From assembly GCA_030544235.1 (NCBI GenBank), contig CM060469.1:9756017-9820016 (forward strand): a stretch of DNA of 64,000 nucleotides. The letters are read 5' to 3'. The position numbers and the translations under genes are program-made. The notes under the pieces were generated by a model. It was not told the origin of the DNA, searched no databases, and saw only the letters and a list, made by a program, of their open reading frames with translations. Positions within the stretch are counted from its first letter, which is position 1; each line of letters starts with the position of its first letter. Below, one piece after another: positions 1 through 12,055 of this stretch. This DNA is from Lepturacanthus savala (taxonomy: Eukaryota; Chordata; Actinopteri; Scombriformes; Trichiuridae).

Positions 1-560
1 ATGTAAATGCAAACACAAACCAACAAACCAAAACAAAAGAGCACAATATGGATCCTTCTCTCAGCCAGAGCCACTACACTCTTGCTCTGTTTGCCCTCTC
101 TTCTCGCTGGAGTTGCCATTAGGTCATATAATGACCGCATCTCAATTCTCCCTCAAGGGCCCTCTGAGTTTGTTTTTTTTTGCCTTCGGCTGTAAAAGTA
201 CATCTTTGTCAAGTTGTAGAAATGAGACTCTTCTGTACTCAATCCTTTTTTTTTGTTATAAAAACTCTGACGTTTGTCGGTTTCCAGCGTTTTTTTCGAC
301 TTTTCTTTGCCGCACGTGATTTGCTCTAAAAGCTTCGGCTTATGCAAAAAAAAAAGAAAAAAAAACGCTTGGGTATCGTTATCGCGCCTCTGTGCTTGAC
401 TTGTGCTGCCTCCTCCAAGAAGAGAAGAGGGGTCAGCCGTTATCCCCCTCCCCGGCCGCCACCCTGCCTTTTATGGCAAAGTGAGAGCGATTCAGCCCCT
501 AAACGAGTACACATGCGAAGGTGAACGGAGATACACGCTCGATAACCCGTCCAATTAGAC
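1..560. other. Intergenic, no gene seen
   Basis: No coding exon can be recognised. The stretch has T-rich and A-rich runs (about 170-185, 246-255, 345-365) and otherwise unremarkable sequence. Short ORFs here lack family resemblance or splice context. It lies about 10 kb downstream of foxa2. Confidence 0.6.
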
Positions 561-569
561 AACGCCGTC

Positions 570-935
570 ATGGCAGGCATAATGTGGACAGATAAATGAC
601 CATACAGTATGGCGTACAATGGGAATTAAAAGTATAGGGCAGCTGGGCTCTTATCTGGCCGGGGAAGAAGAAACCAGGCAACAAAGGGAGGCCTAAGACT
701 AAGAGGCTTGATGCATGGGAAAGCCATGGGCCGGCCATTGTGGCTGCCCTTCTGCTGAGCAAATAGTCCAAACTGTTCATTCCCCATCTCCCATTCTCTC
801 GCCGGTACATTGTTTGTGTCCTTGCATTTCATTCTGACTGGGGAAGATTGCTCTCGGGGCCAGTGAGCAAACAGTCCAGAAAAGAGCCAGCTATCTCCTG
901 CCGTTCCCAGGAGAACTAGCATTTTTATTTCAGCT
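570..935. promoter_or_regulatory. Candidate conserved non-coding element downstream of foxa2
   Basis: This is a non-repetitive, GC-balanced stretch between low-complexity runs. It contains motif matches that read like Sox (AACAAAG, CCATTGTGG), GATA (CTTATCTGG) and forkhead (ATTGTTTGTG) sites within 350 bases. Such clusters are typical of developmental enhancers and the nearest developmental gene is foxa2. The call is inference from composition and motifs; no cross-species alignment was available. Confidence 0.3.
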
Positions 936-1061
936 CCAAGCTGTCAAAGGATTGGAGAGTTTATGTCAGGATCCTGAATTAATTGCTTTAAGCCTCGGGG
1001 CTGACGCCGGCGTTTTTATCACCAAATGTTCGGTAAAATGTTTCCTAGCAAATTATGCAGC

Positions 1062-1132
1062 ACCCCCCCCCCAACACCCACCCACCCACCTACCGCCACC
1101 CAACCAACCACCCACCCACCCATCCACCCACC
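1062..1132. repeat. C-rich CCCACC-type low-complexity tract
   Basis: The plus strand is a run of CCCACC/CCAACC units. The minus strand is therefore a G-rich tract with many GGG runs that could form a G-quadruplex. The overlapping ORFs on both strands (Pro/Thr-rich and Gly/Val-rich) come from this composition and are not genes. Confidence 0.8.
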
Positions 1133-1135
1133 ATC

Positions 1136-2490
1136 GCCTCTCTCAGTCGCCAAACATTTGGTATTGGATACATACAGGATGAGTTTCTGCAACACAAATG
1201 ATGTGTTTAGTTGTTGTGACAGCACAATGGTGTGAATAGTGATGGGCTATAGCGCGGCTGTCAAGGATTTGGTGGAATGAAGGCAAACAGCAAACTTTTG
1301 TGTGCATGCTTTTTTTTTTTTTCTCTTTCTCTCCCTGTCCATGACGGTAGGTACACGAGCCAAGCTTGGCAATAAAATTAGTAAGCTTACAGATGCCTCA
1401 ATAAACCATAGCTGTTCAGACATTTGGTGGACCAGGCTTTAAAGGCTCCAAACTGTCCCCTGAACTGCCAAACTGACTTCAGAACCGTCTGTCATCCTCA
1501 TATCCATCCCAAGCTCCTGCTTGCTTAATAACTACATATATCATATATTTGGAGGCGAAGCACTCTCGTATATGCGAACCATATATCCCGGCCGTCCCCA
1601 CTGAGGAATTACTTCATCAACTTAAATGACCAAATTTAAAAAAAAAAAAAAAAAAAACTTTGCACAAAAATTTCCTTGCATTAATATCTGTTAATGGTGA
1701 AAATCACACAACTGATACAGTTGATAACTTCTTGGCTCCTCGCGCATAATTGGATCCAGTGTATCAATTCCAAATATCCCATTTATCATTTTCAGTTTTA
1801 ACAAACATCATTATGTTGGCATATCGGGATGCTGTGTTTTCATTCTCTGTTGGCTCTTACAGGAACGGGCCAAAACCAACACAGAAACGGGTGGCCTGAC
1901 GGTTCCAGTCTTCGGAGCCACACATCAATAACTAAACCTGCACGGAGCCGCCATCTGGACTTTGCTTTTCTTCGCACAGTTTAATCTGACGGAGTGGCGG
2001 ACCGTTATATTTGCATCTTAAAAGCATTAGCAATATTTCAGCAATGCCGCACGACGCCGCGTTATTTGTATAAATAAGCCCCTTTAACAAACTATCCGTC
2101 ATCCACCCATCACTGAGTACAATAAATCTAGGTGGTGGTCCGCTGATCCAAATACTGATAGGGAGTGAAAATAAAGGCAACGGCTCTTCACTTGAAAGGT
2201 TTGCATATGAACGGAAGCGCGTGTGAGATTTGCATCGATACATTAACGCAACCGTCTCTTGACACTATGACCTCATGCGACGGTCGGCTATGACAAGTCT
2301 GAACCTACAGCTAGGTCAACTGTAACCGACGGCGTCGCGGTCGGTGCACCTTTCACCCGACTTTATCTTTCCGTTGGTGCCACTTCAAGATGAGGGCGTA
2401 CCTCCTTGGACCAATAAATCTGCCGGGTTGACTCCTTAATCTGAAAGGATATTAAGTGACAAACACCGTGATGTTTCTGTCAGCGTCAAG
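1136..2490. other. Intergenic, no gene seen
   Basis: There is no recognisable exon. The block contains a T run near 1311-1321 and an A run near 1638-1656. The part from about 1930 to 2440 is non-repetitive and could be regulatory, but nothing specific supports that. Confidence 0.5.
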
Positions 2491-2569
2491 CAGGCGAGGG
2501 TTAAATAGTGTGTATCAGGGGACTACTCTGCAGTGGGGGGGTGGAGGGGGGGGACACAGGCCTCATCCT

Positions 2570-2790
2570 TCACCATAATCTGCTCAACAGCCCCATAGAC
2601 ACCTCCCAGCTTTCCTCAATAGTTCAACTGAGCATCCGCCTTCCCATTATAACTAACACAGCCATTTATATGGGATTAAATTGGGGATTAATTTGATTCA
2701 AGTCAGGGTATGGGAATTCATTAACGGGCTGACAGTGGCACTACACATGGGGGGAATTTAATTTGAATCCCCCAGGGGAAACACTATGAG
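2570..2790. promoter_or_regulatory. Candidate non-coding element with paired GGATTA motifs
   Basis: A G-rich run (about 2535-2551) is followed by non-repetitive sequence holding two closely spaced GGATTA cores near 2671-2690, several TAATT/ATTAA homeodomain-type cores, and a palindromic-looking TTTAATTTGAATCC segment. GGATTA is the core bound by bicoid-class homeodomains (Otx, Gsc, Pitx). A regulatory role towards foxa2, about 8 kb away, is inference only. Confidence 0.3.
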
Positions 2791-2799
2791 GCACTGGGG

Positions 2800-4460
2800 C
2801 CGTACTTGAAATGGAGGTCTTAAAGACAAGGGGGGATATTGTTCCACACGCTGGTTCGGGACACTTGTAAGGTGGCACTTTATTGCCGTTGATGCGTTGT
2901 TATCGCATTGAGAGCGGCAATGCTATTAGGAGAGAGGTTTCACCGAAAACGGGGCAGAATGGTTGCGCCCTCAGATTTTGGCCCTCGTCTATCTGCATTG
3001 GATCGGGAATAGTTCGAGGAAGGTTTTTCACGCAGATTTGTCGCCCCCCTCAAACGGTATTAAAATGAGCACATTATTTGAATGTCAGTGATTCTCATGA
3101 ATGTTGAAATGGAATATCTACCGCCGTTCCCGACATGCCGTGTGGTGTAAAGTAAAGGCATTAAATTCAAGTCGGGCGCAGATTACAGAATTCACCCCTG
3201 CAGAACGCCATCCTGGCATTCGCTAAATTGGACAAGTCCCATTGTAAGATGGCCTATCACACTGCACATGTCTGCATAGGAGAACATATGCAGGACAAAA
3301 TATTCCGTAGTTTGTTATTCCGAGGACGGCACTGGGGGCACACGGGCTTGTTTGCCTTTGCTGGGAGAGGAGATTGGATTGAGGGTTTAAATGAATCGCT
3401 GGCGCACCACGTTTATAGGTTTCATTAACTTTTAATGAGTTGGGTGTCCTTCGCTGCGATTGGCTGGCAGCGCGCTGCTTTCACTTCCTGGAACTGGAGC
3501 TGAGGGGGAAGTGAGGAGATATTGCGCCGCGTTGGCTTCAGCGGATGTGGCCATGTGCTGCTAAATGGGCCACACTGGGTGGAAATGGGTCAGAAAAGGG
3601 GGATATAATGTGGTACTATTCCGAAGCAGAAGCAGATATCCATCAGCACTGGCAACTGGCTGAATCTAAAACCTGGAGGTATGAAGCCTCGAGGGGAATA
3701 AAGAAACCTTGGCAGATCAATCACAGTCAAGCAGGCATCCCTTTACCACAGCTGACTGACACATCGTTTTATGGTAGCTTTGCCAACAAGGTTTGATCTC
3801 GGAGACAGGCATGAGACCCACTGGGAAATGCCTGCGGAATTACCAAAGAGGAGCTAGAAGCGTGTGTGCACACAAATGTCTACCTTTGCTGCAGTGAACC
3901 AGAGCAATAACTTCATATTTTTGAGCATCTTTAATCTCCAACGCAATATCTTTCTGCCTGGATGATCACACATCTATTATCTTGCATGGAGCGTTTTTTT
4001 TTTTCTTTTCTTTTTTTTTTTCTCCTGTATGCTTTATGTTTTTCCTAGAAGAGCTAATCTCCCCCTCCAGAGTGCGGCTGAGCCTCACTTCAGCACTCCC
4101 CCAGAAACAAAAGCCTTTCGCCTGTCATCTCCATTTTTTATCTCCATCACACCAACATAAAAGGGAAAAGTTCCCCTTCCGCACATTAGACTCGGTAGCC
4201 TTGATTTTCTTTTTTTTTTTTTTTGATCCCCTCAGAAACCCTGTTGTCTTGGTAAAGGTAAGGGAGTGATTTCTCTGCCGTTTGCATGATGACAGACCTG
4301 CGTTGCAATATTTTACGAGGATAAACACTGACCATCCATCCACTTCCAGGCGTATAAAAGCAGCAGGGTAGTGAGAGGCACCCCATCCTGGCCTGAATAG
4401 ATCGCCTTTAGGTCACTGCATGTCCCACCAGCTGCTGCCTCACAGTACTCAATGGGCATT
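2800..4460. other. Intergenic, possible further regulatory sequence
   Basis: No exon is recognised. The part from about 2880 to 3800 is free of simple repeats and has the look of constrained non-coding DNA. From about 3990 onward T runs become frequent (3994-4021, 4210-4223). The short ORFs here have no family resemblance. Confidence 0.4.
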
Positions 4461-4468
4461 GTTGATGA

Positions 4469-4470
<2 letters not shown>

Positions 4471-4511
<41 letters not shown>

Positions 4512-4547
4512 TCTCTCTCTGTCTCTCTCTCTTTCTCTCTGTCTCAG
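4471..4547. repeat. CT microsatellite
   Basis: CT dinucleotide array with a few TT and GT interruptions. A second, shorter CT tract lies at about 4651-4688. The Ser-Leu and Glu-Arg ORFs over this region are artefacts of the repeat. Confidence 0.95.
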
Positions 4548-4699
4548 GACATGAAGGAGTCCTACACTGGAATGTCACATGGTTGTGTCAGAAGAGTGCG
4601 GACACATCAATCAGTCAGCAGCCGCATTCTCAGCCTGTCCATCCTGCCATCTCTCTCTCTCTCTTTCTCTCTCTTCTCTCTCTCTTTCCACACACACAT

Positions 4700-7600
4700 C
4701 CTCTTTTCCATCATAGCACATCACCAGGTTGACCCTCATACTTCCAGATTTCACGGAAATAACCGCCACATCCGTCGGTTTTGTTGCATAAAGGGTTCGA
4801 AAGTTGCATCTTTAGCAAAGAGAAATCCCCATAAAGAAATCTACTTCTTCTCGTCGTAAAATGTATTTTTCCACTGGGAGAAAAAGCAGAGAGAGGAAAA
4901 GCGTCACATGTGTTTGTGTGCACACACCGAGTATGTATGGATCTTTAGTACACAACCCTAAATCCCTGATTATACTCCAGAAGGATATCTGAGGATATGA
5001 GCTAGAACAGATTTCCTACCAAAGTTGTTTTCTACGCCTACTTTCAGACTGTGTTAAATATCCTTTCTGCAAATAATAAACCAACCGCTTAGATATTAGC
5101 CGTGCTATTTAATATGTTTTATAGCTTATAATGTAATTTAAAAATCACTTTTACAAGAAGATGAAAAAGGCCATCAGAGTCAGACACATAATTTGTAACT
5201 TTAAAATCTGCCAGGACTGCAGTTTAATTTACTCAGTGATGAAGCATTATATTTGACACTATTTTAGCTGTTTATATTTCCTTATTATAAAAAAGAATAT
5301 AGGGAGGTATTAAGAAAAAATACTATACCCATGATTTATAATCAAGGCCTATTTGAAGCCCAGCTACAACACCAAACCCTCTAGTTTTTGCTTGAATTCT
5401 GATGCTAAATTAATTTTCAATCCATACAATACATAGTTATATATAACAGTATATTTGTCCATTATGCAATTTTAGTTTAGTTCATATTCTGGGTGAATGG
5501 TTTGACTGGGACAACTAAATAAAATTAAATTATTCTGTAACATGACTGCAGACTGCATTTATGGAAATGTAGGCTAACCTGAATATTATTGTAGTTTATA
5601 ACCATGCAAGCTTATCCTGATTTTGCTGGGGTTTTTTTTATATTATATAGTTGTAATATTGATATATTGCTGCGAATCGATTTTTTTCTCAATTGATTTA
5701 TTTTTTTAATTATTGTAAAAGCTGTTTTCAATATGTGTTTATTTTCAGCTTCAGCTGCTGCTGTTTTCACTCTTAATTCCCCCAAAAAGCCAAATTCCAA
5801 TAATCGACAATATAGACAATGAGCAAAAGAGGCGTCAATAAAACTGTAGCTGCGACAGAAGCCACGATAATGATTAGAAACTTAACACGCGCTTTATTTA
5901 ATTTTATTATTAGGCTATTATTATTATTATTATTATTATGCACATGTATCCTTATATTTGACAACAATAAATAAAATAATAATAATAAAGAACGTGCTCT
6001 CCACGGACATTTCGAAATAAAACAATAACTATATAGAATTAATAACGGGGCTGCGTCCGTGCGCAGAGGGGTTGGAGACGCACGCTGCGGAGGTGGACGC
6101 GTGAGGACGCAGCGTCGCACCGGGACGGGTCCGCGGCTGCTGCAGAAACCATGGGTGGCTCTGAGTTTTGACTTTGTGGTCCCTTTAATATACTGAGGGA
6201 CGGCAGTTTGCCTTGCTAAGATATGGGATTAGGAGTATTTCTGGTGAAAGAGGAGTTAAGTCGGGCTAGTGTGGACGGTCCCTCCCCTGCAAAAGGCTGA
6301 GACAGAATTACAGCTTGTTGGACCGGTGTCCCGCCGTCGCCATGGAGACAGATCTACTTGGGTGTTCCAGTCCTCGGGCTGCAGCGCGCATGCAGCCTAT
6401 AGGTGCAGCAGGCACCCTGCTGCAGAAAACTACACGAAACTACACCTGATTAATACGCGTAGAAGCGGATGAGGCGCGCAATTAAAGGGGATTAAAGTCT
6501 CTTTTATTATCGGGGCGATGATTCATGCACAAACTCTCCTGCAGACATTATCTTCATTTAATTTTTCCACATATTTTTAACAATTCACATTTTTTTTTTT
6601 GGTATATAAAACTGTAGATTTGTTGCGTTTTTCTTCGCTATAGGTTGACGCCCATGGGTGGATGATAGGCTGCATATAGCCTAAGGCTTATTGAGTCATT
6701 CATAGGCCCAAACTCGTCTCCGCATTAAGATGCATAGCTGTAAGGTAAATGTCTCACTTTGGAGGTCTGTTGCAATACATGAGAGGAGTTGTTTAATTAT
6801 ACTTGAAAGGCAAAAAAGAGCTAAGTCTCTTTTCTTTTCTTTTTTTTTCTAAAAGCTAAATCCCCAGTAGCAGCAGGCAATTATTATCTGCAGTATATCA
6901 TTGCTCTTAATTTATTATTATTATTTTTTTTGTATTTTTACTATTTATTTTTTCATGTAATCGTTATACAGCTTCCCCGTCGGTCACCTGCAACAGACTC
7001 AGAAAAAAAAAAAAAAAAAAAAGATGCTTCCCTTTTGTGTCTTTTGGGAAGAAAGGCTGCTGAGATTTCCGAGGCCTTAATCAAGAAAGATGCAAATGCG
7101 ACCATGAGAAATGCGGAGAAATCAGGTTAGCGGAGTAAAAAAAAGGATCAACAGGCTGGACCGTCCTTTATTCGGTTGCTATAACAACAGATGTGCTTGT
7201 CTAGTATGATGGCGAGCTACAGCCTCCCCGTGTAAGTTCTAGTAGGAGATGGAGGAAGGTGCACCGATGTGGCCTCTTGGACACTTTTTTTTTCGTCCTC
7301 CGGTGCAGATTGAGGTCGGATACCTTTGACCGACCACAGCTCAGAAAGGCCATTCCCATCTCAGGGCGCGCGGCGCAGGGCTTGACCGAGGTTATCCGAG
7401 AATCAAAGTAGCGGAGCGGAGACGCTTCGGGACGCAGCTGTTTAATATTGGTTAATAAAAAAAAAGCAGCTCTGACCATATATATAACGTTTAAATGAGC
7501 CAGTTATTCATATACGGCCTTTTAAATAGAGATTTGGTCAATATTTTCTCGGTATTATTCATTTTGTTGTTATTATAAGGTTAGAATTATTATTATAAGG

Positions 7601-8050
7601 CTATTATTATTATTATTATTATGAGACTATTATTATTATTATTATTGTGTTTTATTAATAGGACTGATTTTATTAGGTACAATATGACATCCAACTTACC
7701 CCATGCATAGCCTATTTCTCATTTATAAAATCCTACGTCACAATTACAATTCTATTCACTTTGAATATATATGGTTATAACTGCAAATGGCCTGTATAAT
7801 GAAAGTATTTGTGCACAATTCAAATCCACGTTTTAAAAAAAGGGCAGCGGCAGTGACACTGACAGCGAAAAATAACACAACTTCACAAGCTTTTACATTC
7901 CTTATTTAGTCTAATGTTGTTGTTTTTTTAGAGTTTCGCAAAATTATTATGAACTGTCTACGTTTTTGTTTAACAGATGATGGATGAATCTCATCCCCCT
8001 GTATATTTTTTAGCGACCCTTCCTTTATAAGTTTTAAAACACCGGATCAG
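4700..8050. other. AT-rich intergenic DNA with ATT microsatellites
   Basis: No gene is recognised. From about 5000 the sequence is strongly AT-rich. TTA/ATT arrays occur at about 5916-5939 and, imperfectly, at 7586-7646. A more GC-balanced island at about 6050-6480 (CpG-containing, non-repetitive) and another at about 7200-7440 stand out and could be regulatory, but no family or transcript evidence is visible. Confidence 0.5.
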
Positions 8051-8213
8051 CTGTGAGAATAAACCATTTTCTCTCTTTTTTTTTTTTTGAAGCTCTCTCC
8101 AGACACTTGAAACATGAAGCAACCTCTGTATCACACGGATCCCTCAGCTCTGCGCCACCCTGTCGCGAAATCCAATACGTCTCCTTCCTCGTGAATTTAA
8201 AGATATCAGCCTC

Positions 8214-8214
<1 letters not shown>

Positions 8215-8248
<34 letters not shown>

Positions 8249-8272
8249 TGTTGCTGCTGCTGCTGCTGCTGC
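8215..8272. repeat. CTG/CAG trinucleotide array
   Basis: About 19 CTG units with two TTG interruptions, followed by a CCA/CCN-rich stretch. It encodes Leu or Ser/Ala runs in overlapping ORFs on both strands, but neither frame extends into recognisable protein or has splice support. It is treated as a non-coding microsatellite. Confidence 0.9.
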
Positions 8273-8770
8273 ACCCCCCACCACCACCACCACAGCCTCC
8301 CCTCCCTCCCCATCTCCATCCCCATGCATGTCCGGGAAACTGGCAACGCAAAACCACACGTCTCAATGTCCTCCATGTTCTATTTTTTTTTTTTAAAGAG
8401 AAAGCGTTATAGAAAATGCAACAAAAAAAAAAGGTTCATACCTGTGCAAAATCGCCGGTGCTTGCTGTTGGCAAGCCACACAGGAGCCCATTGTAGAAGC
8501 TCGCCTTCTGCCTTCTGCAAAGGGCTCCAGACATCACGGCATTTATTTGAGCTCAAACTCTGTCACTGTTGACTTTAGCACAAAGCAAAGATTTCACTGC
8601 CCCGCTAGTTAAAAAAAATGATTATTTTACAGAGATATCGATCAGTGTGCTATAAAAAAAATCAGCTTAGCATTATAGCCTATGTCTAAAATGAATACAA
8701 AGAAATTTAATGTCTGTGTAAATTTACAGAGCTGCGGCGTCCTATTCAAGGTTTACACTTGTGCAATTTG

Positions 8771-8771
8771 G

Positions 8772-8802
<31 letters not shown>

Positions 8803-8814
8803 TGTGTGTGTGTG
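8771..8814. repeat. TG microsatellite
   Basis: TG dinucleotide tract with one GG interruption. It is the first of four TG-rich tracts within 800 bases downstream of foxa2. Confidence 0.95.
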
Positions 8815-9031
8815 CACTCTTCCTATATGTGGGCACATAGCCTCCACTCTATTGTTTACTGGCTTTGTTTATTCGCAGATCACGCTGTTTAAAGTACGAT
8901 CTGTAAAGAGGGTCTGGAGAATAAACGCACACTTTAGGTCCTACGTGTTCAGAAGGCGAAGGGGCGTCATTTGGAGCAGAAATGTCTCCCCCGGCCTTGG
9001 ATTTGAGCTCAACAGGGAGAAGTGATGTAGA

Positions 9032-9152
<121 letters not shown>

Positions 9153-9404
9153 TGAAGGGGGTCGATTCCTTTTAGACAACTAGGCCTATCTTATCTAACA
9201 AGATGGGAGGGTCCAACTACTTTGAAATAGGGAGCAGACAATGGGCCCCAGATTGTGGGGAGAGAAGTTAGAGCATCACATTGAGGCGTCTCTGTTCCCA
9301 AATCAGCCCCCTTTTCCACCAACTATTCTCCTGCCCTGCGGGAGCCTGTTTTATGTGACAATGACACTTAATCTTATTCACTGATCTAAACTTATAGCAG
9401 TTTG

Positions 9405-9406
9405 TG

Positions 9407-9462
<56 letters not shown>

Positions 9463-9474
9463 TGTGTGTGTGTG
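9405..9474. repeat. Compound CT-TG microsatellite
   Basis: A CT array continues directly into a TG array interrupted once by TATG. The His-Thr and Cys-Val ORFs over it are repeat artefacts. Confidence 0.95.
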
Positions 9475-9519
9475 ACCGACAACCATGATGTGTGTTTGAG
9501 TGACAGTTTGAAACATGCT

Positions 9520-9520
<1 letters not shown>

Positions 9521-9568
<48 letters not shown>
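9521..9568. repeat. TG microsatellite
   Basis: Near-perfect TG array, the last member of the 8.77-9.57 kb cluster. Confidence 0.95.
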
Positions 9569-9569
<1 letters not shown>

Positions 9570-9570
<1 letters not shown>

Positions 9571-10205
9571 TTAAATTTGCATACATCAGCTGTACAACTG
9601 TACACTGGCTGCTCATCATTTGACCAACTCCTCCTGCAGCAGCTTGAATATATCAGCCAGCACCGTGAATGTGGAATCAGACAGTTTAAGTTCTTATCAG
9701 GACTGATTACATGATGATACATTTATGTGAAGAGAAAATAATGGATTTTTATTTGGAGCATTTTTTTTTTATTTATTTGAATATATTTTTTCTGCTTTCT
9801 ACTTACTAATCTACTATGCTTAAAAAAACTGAAGTGACATATCAGTTTTGGATAAACTTTTTTTTTATCTTTTCTTTTTAAATATCTCAATTAGTATTTG
9901 GCATTAATAAGAGTATATGATTGTTGTGTTGACATTATTCTGAATGACAAATTATTGCGCACAGTGATGTCCAGCAAAGCTGTTAATCCCTGCATAGATG
10001 AAGCCAGACGCCTTATTATAACAACACATGGATACGAACCATCAGCAAAAAAAAAAAAAAAAATCTATAAACTGTGAAAACTATTTGATGCATTATTATG
10101 GGATTTTTATTTTTTGTATAACCAGCAAAGCAGAACTTTGTGTGGAAAATTAAAAGAAGTATTTTTTTAAAATGTTTCAACGTAAATTGAATTAAAATTT
10201 GTTTT
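9570..10205. other. AT-rich intergenic DNA downstream of foxa2
   Basis: AT-rich sequence with several T and A homopolymer runs (for example about 10048-10063). No exon is recognised. Further AATAAA signals on the minus strand (for example at 10106-10111) could extend the foxa2 3' UTR. Confidence 0.5.
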
Positions 10206-10209
10206 TATT

Positions 10210-10356
10210 AGTTAGTAGTTTTAGTTTTTTATTTAATGTGAAATATTTTTGCCTACAGTTTGAGTTAATTATTTCAAATTATTAATTTAATCCGTGCTCA
10301 TTATACAACGTTTAATAGTGGAGCTTGTTTCCCGCACCAAACTATTATTACTACTA

Positions 10357-10393
<37 letters not shown>

Positions 10394-10882
10394 GTCAAGA
10401 CATCATTTTCAGAAAACAAAACCAATAACACTTTAATATAGATTCTGCTCTTGTCACTACAAGAATACACATATACAAGCCATAAATAGGAATTACACAA
10501 ATGATTGAAGAAATCCTGACGCATTTAAATTCATTTCGGAATCCAGTTACGCAGATGTAGGCTATTTTACAGCAAGTTGTTGTTGTTGTTGTTGTCTTTG
10601 GGGTCCATTCCTGAAGCCGACTCCTGAACAGATCTCGTCACATTATCATTACTTTTAATTATTATTATCAACATCCTCTCCAAATAATTAGGGCTACTAA
10701 CAAACTCGACAACTAAAACGGTGGGAAACGTCAAAAATATTTGAAATACATATTGTACACAAACTCTATATTTTTTTCCGTGGTTTTTTTTTTTACAAAT
10801 GTACAAATTGAAGAAGGGGGGGTGGGGGTGGTGGTGGGGGGGGAGAGAGAGAGAGAGTCCGTTTTCTGGGCGTTTGCAAAGT
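10210..10882 (-). other. foxa2: Probable foxa2 3' UTR
   Basis: This is the sequence immediately after the foxa2 stop codon in the sense direction. The first minus-strand AATAAA signals are at 10228-10233 and 10204-10209, which would give a 3' UTR of roughly 0.65-0.7 kb. It includes an imperfect ATT/AAT array (10357-10392 on plus) and a short CAA array near 10578-10595. The exact poly(A) site cannot be fixed from sequence alone. Confidence 0.5.
10228..10233 (-). terminator. foxa2: Candidate foxa2 poly(A) signal AATAAA
   Basis: It is the first canonical AATAAA hexamer on the minus strand noted after the foxa2 stop codon. A second lies 24 bases further on (10204-10209). Confidence 0.4.
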
Positions 10883-12055
10883 TTATGAGGAGTTCATGAT
10901 CGGCCTGGAATAAACGCCCTGGTAGTAAGTCGTGTCAGGTATGGACGAGGGATCCAGACCGGCTTTCCCCGCCATGGGGCCCATGGAAAGCGCCCCGGCC
11001 ATGGGGGAGCCGTAGCCGGAGTAGTGCATCACCTGCTCGTAAGTCTTTAAGTCCATTTTGTGATGCTGCTGCTCCGAGGACATGAGGTTGTTGATGGAGA
11101 ACGGGTGGTTGAAGGAGTAGTGGTGCTCGGGCTTCAGGTGCGCCTCGTGCGCCAGCACCGAGTGGTGCTGGGACATGAGGTGCTGCCCCTGGGACACCGG
11201 CGACGCGGCGGCGTGCTCCGGGCTCAGGGCCTGGCTCGTCTTCATGTCCGACAGGGAGCGCTTGTGGTCGCCGGACGACGAGTTGGAGTGCGGCGACTCG
11301 TTGCCGTTGCAGCTCTCCGAGCTGCTGTTGGAGGAGCCGCCGTCGCCGCCTTTGCGGCTCGGGTCCTTCTTCACCATCTTGTCGCACTTGAAGCGCTTCT
11401 GCCTCCTCAGGTAGCAGCCGTTCTCGAACATGTTCCCGGAGTCCGGGTGCAGAGTCCAAAAGGAGCCCTTCCCGGGCTTATCCGGGGACCTCGGCACTTT
11501 GAGGAAACAGTCATTGAACGACAGCGAGTGGCGGATGGAGTTCTGCCAGCGCTGCTGGTTCTGTCGGTAAAAAGGGAACAGGTCCATTATCCACTGGTAG
11601 ATCTCGGCCAGCGTGAGCATCTTGCTGGGGGACTGCTGGATGGCCATGGTGATGAGGGAGATGTACGAGTACGGCGGCTTGGCGTGCGTGTAGCTCCGGC
11701 GGTACGTCTTGGGGTCCCTGGACCTGTTGATGTTGGACTGTCCGTATATGGGGCTCATGGCGTTCATGTTGGTGTAGGAGGTCAGGGCGTTCATGGACGC
11801 GGGCTGCGCGGTCATGGGGCTCATGCTGGGGCTCAGGGCCGCGCTCATGGCCGTCATGCCCGCGCCCATGCCGTTCATGGCGCCGGTGCCCGGCGACATG
11901 CCGGTCATGGAGGGGCTCATGCCCGTGTTGACGTAGGACATGTTCATGGAGTTGGCCGTCATGTTGGCCGTGGTGCTCATGCCGGACATGCTCATGTAGG
12001 TGTTCATAGAGTTCATTCCCAGGCCCGTGTTCATGTTGCCAACCGAGGTGTAACA
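10883..12055 (-). CDS. foxa2: foxa2 coding exon 2 (forkhead domain, C-terminus)
   Basis: This exon encodes residues 24-413 of Foxa2, the winged-helix pioneer factor that opens chromatin and specifies endoderm, notochord and floor plate. It starts after a CAG acceptor at 12056-12058 in phase 0 with CYTSVGNMN and ends at a TAA-type stop after the conserved tail [14 protein letters not shown]. The forkhead domain covers about residues 147-238 ([18 protein letters not shown] onwards, [11 protein letters not shown] recognition helix, basic RRQKRFKC end). Conserved region [14 protein letters not shown] near the C-terminus is the FoxA transactivation/Groucho-contact region. The segment before the forkhead is rich in Met, Ser, Thr and Gly. 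[18 protein letters not shown] and the PIMNSS terminus point to Foxa2 and not Foxa1 or Foxa3. The total of 413 residues matches the remembered length of fish Foxa2 (about 409). One large exon for the whole DNA-binding and C-terminal part is normal for FoxA genes. Confidence 0.98.
   Translation of the reverse strand, partial: CYTSVGNMNTGLGMNSMNTYMSMSGMSTTANMTANSMNMSYVNTGMSPSMTGMSPGTGAMNGMGAGMTAMSAALSPSMSPMTAQPASMNALTSYTNMNAMSPIYGQSNINRSRDPKTYRRSYTHAKPPYSYISLITMAIQQSPSKMLTLAEIYQWIMDLFPFYRQNQQRWQNSIRHSLSFNDCFLKVPRSPDKPGKGSFWTLHPDSGNMFENGCYLRRQKRFKCDKMVKKDPSRKGGDGGSSNSSSESCNGNESPHSNSSSGDHKRSLSDMKTSQALSPEHAAASPVSQGQHLMSQHHSVLAHEAHLKPEHHYSFNHPFSINNLMSSEQQHHKMDLKTYEQVMHYSGYGSPMAGALSMGPMAGKAGLDPSSIPDTTYYQGVYSRPIMNSS

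Noticed and set aside
8034..8412. Poly-Ser/Ala and poly-Leu ORFs over the CTG tract
   Set aside because: No start context, splice sites or non-repetitive conserved protein on either side.
9378..9722. His-Thr and Cys-Val repeat ORFs around 9.3-9.7 kb
   Set aside because: Direct translation of TG/CA and CT microsatellites.
10883..12055. Calling this gene foxa1 or foxa3
   Set aside because: [41 protein letters not shown] and the PIMNSS end are Foxa2 features; Foxa1 has MLGTVKMEG and a PVLNTS end.
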